DNA of 39,535 bases from SAR116 cluster bacterium AG-321-K23 (GTDB lineage Bacteria; Pseudomonadota; Alphaproteobacteria; Puniceispirillales; Marisalimonadaceae), in assembly GCA_003284565.1 (NCBI GenBank), contig QBXO01000015.1, positions 1 to 39,535 on the forward strand. Reading direction: 5' to 3'. A program made the translations under genes and the position numbers. The notes beneath the pieces are model-generated. The model saw only the letters and a list, made by a program, of their open reading frames with translations, ran no database searches and was not told the DNA's origin. Shown piece after piece: positions 10,251-16,840 of this stretch (position 1 is its first letter; each line of letters begins with the position of its first letter).

Positions 10251-10649
10251 TTAGCTTTCTCTTGTATTAGTGTATGCAAGATTTGAATGCTCTTCGCAGT
10301 AAGGTCTACCAGGTATAATAGAAGTTCCACAGAATGAAAATCCAGGTAATTTCGGGTCACCAATAGGCCAACAACATCTATTTCTTGACCACTCAACTTC
10401 TCTTAACATGATTTTTAACGGCAATTGCTGTTTAGTGTTTTTAGAAGTTGTTTCTTGATTTTTTCTTGGATCTCCCGATTTAGAAATTGGTGAATTTCTT
10501 TTTGGTAAACCTAATCTATGTGCTTTACCAGCTATAGCATTTCTTGAAACACCTATTTCAATTCCAATTTTGGTAATTGGTAAACCTTCGTCCCACAACT
10601 TTTTTAATTTATTTAATTTTTCTTCATCCCAAACAGAGTTATTTTCCAT
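10251..10649 (-). CDS. gcrA: GcrA cell cycle regulator
   Basis: GcrA is a sigma70-associated transcription factor, known in Caulobacter to act at promoters methylated by CcrM at GANTC, and is essentially alphaproteobacterial. The N-terminal helix-turn-helix region (VWDEEKLNKLKKLWDEGLPITKIGIEIGVSRNAIAGKAHRLGLPKR, split by eye at residues 6-51) is typical. The C-terminal part keeps CCWPIGDPKLPGFSFCG and PYCEEH, whose cysteines and histidine are conserved in the family. At 132 residues it is shorter than the Caulobacter protein (about 170), mainly through a shorter linker. A good AAGGA ribosome site precedes the ATG by 7 bases. It lies 12 bases after the shikimate dehydrogenase-like gene. No ccrM is visible in this window. 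Confidence 0.93.
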   Translation of the reverse strand: MENNSVWDEEKLNKLKKLWDEGLPITKIGIEIGVSRNAIAGKAHRLGLPKRNSPISKSGDPRKNQETTSKNTKQQLPLKIMLREVEWSRNRCCWPIGDPKLPGFSFCGTSIIPGRPYCEEHSNLAYTNTRES

Positions 10650-10661
10650 AACATATCCTTT

Positions 10662-11459
10662 TTACCATAGATCTAAAAAATTTCCTGCTAAATCAATCTG
10701 ACTTTCTAGCATATATTTTCCATAATGAATAGAGCGACCCAATTTTTTTGCTCTTTTTAACAGTTCTGTCTCTTCTGGTTCCATAATTATGTCTGCAATT
10801 ATGGTTTCAGGAGAACTTTTTGTAACATCAAACGGTAGTTCGTCATTCTTACTTAAGCCTAGACTAGTAGCATTAATTATTATATCAACCTCACTTATAG
10901 CAAAGTTATCTTTGCTATTTAAAGCTTCAACTTTTAAATCATTAGATATAACTTTTATTTTTTTTAATAAATTATTTGCCTTTGAATGATCACGATTTAT
11001 TATTTTAAGCGAGTTGATATCTTCTTGCGCAATAGAACAAGCTATGGAAACAGCGGCACCACCAGAACCAAAAATGCAAATATTTTTATTTTTTAATAAA
11101 AAATTTCGTGACTTAAAACCAGTTATGAAACCTTTTCCATCAAAGTTATTGCCAATAAGTTTTCTCTTTTCGTCAAATTTTATCCAATTAACAGATTCTG
11201 TAAATTCCGCATCAGGTTCAAGATAATCACATAATTTTGCAGCTGCTTTTTTATGAGGAATAGTCACTGTCATTCCTTTAAAATTTTTGACTAATTTTAA
11301 AGAATTAATTACATACTCTAAATCATCTTCATTAGTATGAATAGGCACCAAAACTGCATCTATATTTTTTTTCTTAAAGATAGAGGTAAAAATTGTTGGA
11401 GCTTTTACATGATTAATTGGATCTGCAATACATCCATAAAGTTTGGTAGAGCCTAACAT
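10662..11459 (-). CDS. Shikimate dehydrogenase family protein, atypical substrate pocket
   Basis: The fold is clearly that of AroE, the NADPH-dependent 3-dehydroshikimate/shikimate oxidoreductase of aromatic amino acid synthesis. The catalytic pair is kept as Lys70 (TIPHK) and Asp107 (NNFDG), and the nucleotide loop GSGGA is at 131-135. The usual HSxSP motif, whose serines hold the shikimate carboxylate, reads HVKAP at 17-21. The AVNT motif reads SVNW (89-92) and NTDG reads NFDG. These changes suggest either a divergent AroE or a family member with another substrate. Length (265) is normal. The ATG overlaps the msrB stop by one base (TAATG), so the two are translationally coupled. I leave the symbol empty for that reason. 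Confidence 0.85.
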   Translation of the reverse strand: MLGSTKLYGCIADPINHVKAPTIFTSIFKKKNIDAVLVPIHTNEDDLEYVINSLKLVKNFKGMTVTIPHKKAAAKLCDYLEPDAEFTESVNWIKFDEKRKLIGNNFDGKGFITGFKSRNFLLKNKNICIFGSGGAAVSIACSIAQEDINSLKIINRDHSKANNLLKKIKVISNDLKVEALNSKDNFAISEVDIIINATSLGLSKNDELPFDVTKSSPETIIADIIMEPEETELLKRAKKLGRSIHYGKYMLESQIDLAGNFLDLW

Positions 11460-11842
11460 TAATTAGTATTTTCATTTTTTTTAAAATTTAAAGATGCAGA
11501 ATTAATACAATACCTCAACCCAGTAGGCTTGGGGCCATCTGGAAAAACATGACCAAGATGAGCCTGGCATTTTGAACAATGTACCTCTGTTCTTTGCATA
11601 AAAAATGAATTATCAATTGATTTGCCAATCACTTTTTCTGAGACTGGTTTGTAAAAAGAAGGCCAACCTGATCCTGAATCATATTTTGTTTCACTTGAAA
11701 AAAGAAGTGTATTACAACAAATACAATTATAGTCACCAAATTCTTTATTATCCCAATATTCCCCAGAATAAGCTGGTTCTGTTCCATGCTGTTGGGTTAC
11801 TCGGTATTGTTCATTCGTCAAATGTTTAGTATTTTTAATCAT
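11459..11842 (-). CDS. msrB: Peptide-methionine (R)-S-oxide reductase
   Basis: It reduces the R epimer of methionine sulfoxide in oxidised proteins. The 127 residues form a single MsrB domain with the two zinc CxxC pairs (Cys40/Cys43 and Cys89/Cys92) and the catalytic Cys112 in LRYCINS. The segment [10 protein letters not shown] (54-63) and [10 protein letters not shown] (95-104) are family hallmarks. No signal peptide is present, so it should be cytoplasmic. Its stop overlaps the start of the downstream shikimate dehydrogenase-like gene by one base. The resolving cysteine near the N-terminus used by some MsrB proteins is not evident. Confidence 0.96.
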   Translation of the reverse strand: MIKNTKHLTNEQYRVTQQHGTEPAYSGEYWDNKEFGDYNCICCNTLLFSSETKYDSGSGWPSFYKPVSEKVIGKSIDNSFFMQRTEVHCSKCQAHLGHVFPDGPKPTGLRYCINSASLNFKKNENTN

Positions 11843-11922
11843 TTTATTATTGCCAAAATTTAAATTGTTCTATTAAACCTTATTCATATTATAAATTGTG
11901 AAAAAAATAAATTTGAATTTTA

Positions 11923-12525
11923 TTATTTCAGCAAATTTCTGATAAATAAAACTCTAATGATAAAAGTAATCCAACATAATGTTCCAAAAATATATGATAT
12001 ATAATTAATAAACTCATAAAATATTAACATCACTACAAAACAAATAATTGTTTCAAACCCTTCAGTAATTCCACCAGTATAAAAAAAAGATTTATTTTGG
12101 CCGTCAGCAATTGATAATTTATTTTTTTCTACTAGCCATGACGTTGCAAGAAATGTTGTTTGAGTAGCTACAAAACTTAATAATAAAAAACATATTGAAT
12201 ATGCATTTTTTATATCCAAAAATATAAAAGATATAGGAAAAATAAAGTAAAATAAAAAATCTAATACAATGTCATAAAAAGCACCAATATCTGTTTCTCC
12301 AATTAATCTTGCTAACGCTCCATCCAATCCGTCACAAAATCTATTAAGAAATAAAAATATACCTGCATAAACGAACATTTCCTGTACAATAAAATAAAAA
12401 CAAAAAAGACCAAAAAAGAAACCGATAAAAGTAACTAAATTAGCTTTTACATTATACCTTAATAATTTTTTTGCGAATATTTCTAAAACGGGCTTTATTA
12501 CTTTATTTATTTGTGCATCAATCAT
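11923..12525 (-). CDS. CDP-alcohol phosphatidyltransferase family membrane protein
   Basis: This is an integral membrane enzyme of the CDP-alcohol phosphotransferase superfamily, which moves a phosphatidyl or phospho-alcohol group from a CDP-linked donor onto an alcohol. The catalytic signature DGLDGALARLIGETDIGAFYD followed by IVLD is complete (about residues 65-89), with the DxxDG, AR, G and two D positions. Several hydrophobic helices surround it and the late segment YTGGITEGFETI is typical of an uncharacterised alphaproteobacterial subgroup. At 200 residues it is near PgsA size, but the motif spacing after AR is seven residues, not eight, so PgsA or PssA is not supported. ATG at 12525 is preferred over TTG at 12528; no ribosome site is visible. 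It follows the LysM gene by 21 bases. Confidence 0.85.
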   Translation of the reverse strand: MIDAQINKVIKPVLEIFAKKLLRYNVKANLVTFIGFFFGLFCFYFIVQEMFVYAGIFLFLNRFCDGLDGALARLIGETDIGAFYDIVLDFLFYFIFPISFIFLDIKNAYSICFLLLSFVATQTTFLATSWLVEKNKLSIADGQNKSFFYTGGITEGFETIICFVVMLIFYEFINYISYIFGTLCWITFIIRVLFIRNLLK

Positions 12526-12546
12526 CAAAGGTAATTTTTAAGTTAT

Positions 12547-13566
12547 TTAATTTGGTATTATGAATAGTTGTTTGGGGTAAATTAGATCTGGATTTTTAAT
12601 TTTGTCTTTATTGAGTTCAACAATATCAACATACCGATTTCCAAGTCCTAACCTTTGAAAAGCTATATTCCAGAGGGCATCTCCTTTTTGGACAATAATC
12701 AATGTTTTTCCGTCTGCATTTTCAATATTTTTACCACTGATTATAATAGAGTTTTCACGTAATACTTTACCATTTTTTCCTAACAAAACAGCAAACACCT
12801 TTTGTTTCCCAGCAATTAATTTACCAGGAATAGATAATGTCCATTCACCATTGATTATTTTAGTAGAGGAGGTTTCTTTTCCGGTAAAACCAGCATTTAC
12901 CTGAGCACCATTATGAGCTATTCCAGACAAAACAAGTTGACCTACTTTTGAATCATGTGCTAGGGCCAATATTTTAATTTCAGGATTTTTTGTAAGTTTG
13001 GTGTTTGTTTTTTCATCATTTTTATTAGTCTCTTCCTTTTTTTCTAAACCAGGGGCCTGTATCACTTTAGCATCTAATTTTCCTTGACTATCAACAATAG
13101 CAACAATTGGAATATCATCATGATTTCCTGTTACATTGATAGCTACGGATTTCTTTGCAATAACTACTTTATTATCTTTCGTTGTTTGTCTAAAAGATAA
13201 AAAATATTCACCACCTTTTAACTGTTCTTCTGGAACGGCAACAAAATCTCCAATCTTATCACTGGTTGTAATGGCAATTACTTCTGAATTAGAAATAATT
13301 TCAATTTTAGAATTAGGTAATCCTTTACCAGCTATAACAAGACTTCCGTCTGGTCTCACTCTTACAACTTCTAATTTAATTGTTTCAGCAGTTTCTTCTC
13401 TAGTTGGTCTAATTTCAATTGGCTTAGCATCGAGTACTTTTTTTACCAAAGGTACGACTACCTCTTTATCATCAACCATTTCAGTTTCATAAAAAACTAC
13501 AAACAGCGCTACAGCTGCTATAATTGCGCCAGTCATTAAAAAATATATTGCTTTTGAAGACCTCAT
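12547..13566 (-). CDS. Membrane-anchored LysM domain protein
   Basis: This is a predicted inner-membrane-anchored periplasmic protein that binds peptidoglycan. One transmembrane segment spans roughly residues 5-25 (IYFLMTGAIIAAVALFVVFY). Two beta-rich, Ig-like stretches follow (about 70-145 and 195-280), separated by a charged lysine/glutamate linker. The C-terminal 50 residues form a LysM motif (VQKGDALWNIAFQRLGLGNRY, ending LIYPKQLFIIPN). No catalytic domain is visible, so it is structural or a scaffold and not an amidase. AAGG lies 6 bases before the ATG. It heads the minus-strand run ending in pepN, and its promoter should lie in the 93-base spacer to the divergent LOG-family gene. Confidence 0.85.
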   Translation of the reverse strand: MRSSKAIYFLMTGAIIAAVALFVVFYETEMVDDKEVVVPLVKKVLDAKPIEIRPTREETAETIKLEVVRVRPDGSLVIAGKGLPNSKIEIISNSEVIAITTSDKIGDFVAVPEEQLKGGEYFLSFRQTTKDNKVVIAKKSVAINVTGNHDDIPIVAIVDSQGKLDAKVIQAPGLEKKEETNKNDEKTNTKLTKNPEIKILALAHDSKVGQLVLSGIAHNGAQVNAGFTGKETSSTKIINGEWTLSIPGKLIAGKQKVFAVLLGKNGKVLRENSIIISGKNIENADGKTLIIVQKGDALWNIAFQRLGLGNRYVDIVELNKDKIKNPDLIYPKQLFIIPN

Positions 13567-13659
13567 AGAAAACCTTATTAAAAACTTGTATTATATTTTA
13601 GGTTAAATAATTAGAATAATATATAATTTTTTCAAGTTTGTTATTTTAAAGAGGTGATT

Positions 13660-14220
13660 TTGAAAAAAAAAATATGTGTGTTTGGTGGTTCCAAATCTGG
13701 TAAAAATATTGAAAATATAAAAACTTCTAAAAATGTTGGTCAAATCATTGCAGAAAATAATTTTGACATTGTTTTTGGTGGTGGTGAAAATGGTATAATG
13801 GGATCAGTATCAGAAACAGCTATTAGATATGGTTCTAAAACAACAGGTATAATACCAAATTTTTTAATTAAAAAAGATATTCAAGAGACCAGATATTCAA
13901 AGAAATATAATACTAACTTAATAATAACTAAAAATATGCACGAGAGAAAACAAATAATGTACCAAAAATCTAATGCTTTCTTGATTTTACCAGGAGGTGT
14001 AGGAACACTTGATGAATGTTTTGAAGTTTTAACATGGTGCCAATTAAATCAAATTGTTAACAAAAAAGTGGGAATTATCAATTTCAACAATTTTTGGGAT
14101 CCACTCATTTATTTAATTAGACATCTAATCAAAGAAGATTATATGGGAGAATATAATTTAAATTATTTTGAAGAATTAAGAAATATTAACTCTTTAAAAA
14201 TTTTTCTAAAAGATATTTAA
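13660..14220 (+). CDS. LOG family nucleotide-binding protein (TIGR00730-type)
   Basis: This Rossmann-fold protein belongs to the Lonely Guy family, whose characterised members hydrolyse nucleoside 5'-monophosphates to the base and ribose 5-phosphate. The motif PGGVGTLDE is at 111-119, preceded by MHERKQIMYQKSNAFLIL and, near the N-terminus, FGGGENGIMG (39-48). I start it at TTG 13660 because the GAGG at 13651-13654 is then a normal ribosome site; a GTG at 13654 would overlap that site. The product is 186 residues, usual for the family. In bacteria that do not make cytokinins the physiological substrate is unclear. It is followed 75 bases later by the unrecognised 454-residue gene. Confidence 0.88.
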   Translation: MKKKICVFGGSKSGKNIENIKTSKNVGQIIAENNFDIVFGGGENGIMGSVSETAIRYGSKTTGIIPNFLIKKDIQETRYSKKYNTNLIITKNMHERKQIMYQKSNAFLILPGGVGTLDECFEVLTWCQLNQIVNKKVGIINFNNFWDPLIYLIRHLIKEDYMGEYNLNYFEELRNINSLKIFLKDI

Positions 14221-14295
14221 AAAATTTATTAATTTATGTATGAATAGTTATATATATAAGCAGAAAATTTGGCTTGAAAAAATTAAGGACTTAAA

Positions 14296-15660
14296 ATGTT
14301 AGATTTAATGAAAATAGCTATGACTGAATCTGAGGGTGGTGACTTAGAAAGTTTTCTTGGGACCCTTTACCAAAAGACTAACGTAAGGCCAAATGGTTAT
14401 CCAAATGCAATAGTTTGGAAAGGTGGAAAACATGACGAAATTATAAATCCTATATGCCATTCATTGACAGATGCTTACGCATTATTAGGAACTATTGCAG
14501 CAGCCGATATTTTAAATCTTCCTTTCTATGCAGTTCCTATGTGGTCACAAATGCGACATGATACAAAACTTGAAGCATTAAGCTGGTTTGGAAATATGCG
14601 AAACACATCAATAAAATGGTCAACTGCGGGCGATGCATATGTTAATGACGACTCTGGAAAAAAAGTTGTTGTGTTGGGTAAATCTGGAAATGCTCCATTA
14701 AGAACACAAGCAGGAGTATTTTGTAACGTTCGTCCATACGGACCAATCACCGTTGTGAGATGCATGCCATGTTTGCCTTATTCACAAGATAAATCCAAAT
14801 TTAGTGTTAATGAAAAGACTGGTATTGTACATACTGAAATGAATACTCCTGGAATTCAGATGGCATATGCATGTCGTTTGTTTTTAAAGATGATAAATGA
14901 TACTGGTAAATTAGGAAGAGTTGCTTTTAAGCCCACACAAGCAATGGAAGATGGAATTAACGCAGGAATATTAATTTGGCTTCTTGAAGGAACTAAATTC
15001 ACTGTTGGTCGCAAATGGGCTGTAAATGCATATGAGGAACATAAATCAAACATTGATAAAATAATCTCTCTTTTACCAAAAAATTTTAAAGATGGTATGC
15101 AGAATTGGTCTGGAAAAATTGAACAGCATATTTCTGATACAAATTATGGATTACTAGTGTGGGACATAATTAACAAACAAGAATGTATTGTTTTAGCAAC
15201 AGATTTAGATGGAGACAGATTGACTGATTTACTAGCAGATATATCTGACCCATTAAGAGATTTTGGTAAAAAAATTTTAAATTATGTTAATAGTGACATT
15301 GATATTGATACAGCATGGAAATCTATGGGTTACATTACTGGTAATGGAAGAGATATGACTTCAGTTATGCACAGAATGTCTGGACCACCTATCCACGAAC
15401 AAACACTTGGTTCAGCTGACGCTATGCTTATAAGACTTCTTGATGGTGATGAAACAATGGGTGGAACAAAAAAACCCTACGACCCAAGGATTCATTTTGT
15501 TTTAATTAGAGACGCATACTTAGATGCTAATCCTAATAATATTGAACTTAAAAATTGGTTGGATAATGTTCTAAATGTATTTGATGAAATATACGGCAGT
15601 AATAGACCTGGATTTATTGAAGGTTATAAAGCACTTAAAATTGCTATAAAGCCTTGGTGA
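14296..15660 (+). CDS. Unrecognised conserved-looking protein, 454 residues
   Basis: I do not recognise this protein. It is a long, well-formed frame with AAGGA at 14285-14289 before its ATG, and base use like its neighbours. No signal peptide or transmembrane helix is evident, so it is probably cytoplasmic. The composition is that of a soluble folded protein, rich in tryptophan and aromatic residues. Features that may matter are a CxxC pair (Cys156, Cys159), other cysteines at 54, 143, 193 and 297, an acidic DLDGDRLTDLL loop at 303-313 resembling a metal-binding turn, and blocks that look constrained such as GNGRDMTSVMHRMSGPP (349-365). It lies between a LOG-family gene and a convergent aminotransferase. 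Context gives no firm function. Confidence 0.85.
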   Translation: MLDLMKIAMTESEGGDLESFLGTLYQKTNVRPNGYPNAIVWKGGKHDEIINPICHSLTDAYALLGTIAAADILNLPFYAVPMWSQMRHDTKLEALSWFGNMRNTSIKWSTAGDAYVNDDSGKKVVVLGKSGNAPLRTQAGVFCNVRPYGPITVVRCMPCLPYSQDKSKFSVNEKTGIVHTEMNTPGIQMAYACRLFLKMINDTGKLGRVAFKPTQAMEDGINAGILIWLLEGTKFTVGRKWAVNAYEEHKSNIDKIISLLPKNFKDGMQNWSGKIEQHISDTNYGLLVWDIINKQECIVLATDLDGDRLTDLLADISDPLRDFGKKILNYVNSDIDIDTAWKSMGYITGNGRDMTSVMHRMSGPPIHEQTLGSADAMLIRLLDGDETMGGTKKPYDPRIHFVLIRDAYLDANPNNIELKNWLDNVLNVFDEIYGSNRPGFIEGYKALKIAIKPW

Positions 15661-15662
15661 TT

Positions 15663-16832
15663 TTAATTCAAGGATGGCTCTAATCTATCCATAATTTCAT
15701 TTATGAAGCTTTGTTTGGCTGCAAAACATATTCTTAAATGACCTTCACCTGACTCCCCAAATGCAATACCTGGTGCTACTCCAACATTAGTATCAATGAT
15801 TAATTTTTTTGCAAATTCTAAAGAATCTTTTATATCCTTTACTTTAAAAAAAGCATAAAATGCAGCTTCTGGAACACTGCACTCAACTCGCTTCCACTCA
15901 ACTAATCTTTGAAACATTATATCTCTAGATTTTTTTAAATTTTGACGTACTTCTTTGGTAAGAAGTTTGTAGTTCTGCAATGCTGAAATTAAACCATTTT
16001 GAAGAAACTCTGGAACACCCGTTGTTGTTATTTGGACTAATTTAGCTATGTGAGGCCCTAACTCTTCAGGATGTGTTATCCAACCTATTCTCCATCCTGT
16101 CATATTGAAGCTCTTTGAAGCTGAGTTGATGACTATTAATTTATCAGTTGGCTTAGATAATTGAAGAAAACTTGGTGATACATCATCATTAAACATTATT
16201 TGATGATAAACTTCATCAGAAATTAACCAGCAACCCATTTCTCTAACATGATTAAATAGAATTTCTTGCTGTTTTTTTGACATTACCCATCCTGTTGGAT
16301 TTCCAGGACTATTAACAAAAACCATTTTTGTTTTATGCGTAATTGTGTCCAAAAGTTTTTCAAAATCTAATATCCATTGACTATCTTTTAATCTTAGTGA
16401 AACTTCTTTTATGTTACCTTTTTTTAATAAAACTGATGACCTTATGTTAGGCCATACAGGGCCAACCATTACAACTTCATCGCCATCACTGATAATTAAA
16501 TCACAAATCAACCTAAGTCCCATCATTCCACCTGTGACAACACTATGATGTTCAGGCTTCGTATTGATGTTAAAAACTTCATTCATATATTTTGAGACTT
16601 CTAATCGTAATTGAGGTATACCGTTTTGATATGTATAAAATGTTTTTCCTTGATTTAAAGCTTCAACAGTTTTGTTGTTAATTAAATTACTTGTAGATGT
16701 ATCACCTTCCCCAAACCAAGCTGGATAGATATAATTTCCACTCTCTAATTGGTATTTTCTTCCAAAATTTGCAATTTGCATAATTGCAGTTTCTTTAAAG
16801 GAAATTATTTCTTCATTTAAATTTTCTAACAA
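15663..16832 (-). CDS. PLP-dependent aminotransferase, class I/II
   Basis: This is a fold-type I transaminase of 389 residues with GNPTG (177-181), SDEVY with the PLP Asp206, and the Schiff-base lysine K240 in SASKSFNMTGWRIGW. The ending FGESGEGHLRICFA contains the substrate-carboxylate arginine. It differs clearly from the aminotransferase at 1130 (for example YPAWFGEGDTST in place of LGIGQPDF), so the two are not recent duplicates. The substrate is not deducible by eye; aspartate, aromatic or arginine-pyruvate types are possible. It lies 8 bases after alaS and is probably co-transcribed with it. Its stop is 2 bases from the convergent stop of the unrecognised gene. Confidence 0.87.
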   Translation of the reverse strand: MLENLNEEIISFKETAIMQIANFGRKYQLESGNYIYPAWFGEGDTSTSNLINNKTVEALNQGKTFYTYQNGIPQLRLEVSKYMNEVFNINTKPEHHSVVTGGMMGLRLICDLIISDGDEVVMVGPVWPNIRSSVLLKKGNIKEVSLRLKDSQWILDFEKLLDTITHKTKMVFVNSPGNPTGWVMSKKQQEILFNHVREMGCWLISDEVYHQIMFNDDVSPSFLQLSKPTDKLIVINSASKSFNMTGWRIGWITHPEELGPHIAKLVQITTTGVPEFLQNGLISALQNYKLLTKEVRQNLKKSRDIMFQRLVEWKRVECSVPEAAFYAFFKVKDIKDSLEFAKKLIIDTNVGVAPGIAFGESGEGHLRICFAAKQSFINEIMDRLEPSLN

Positions 16833-16840
16833 TATATTCT

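Noticed and set aside
11923-12525. PgsA or PssA identity for the CDP-alcohol phosphotransferase
   Set aside because: The catalytic motif is right for the superfamily, but its spacing and the YTGGITEGFETI segment point to a different, uncharacterised subgroup.
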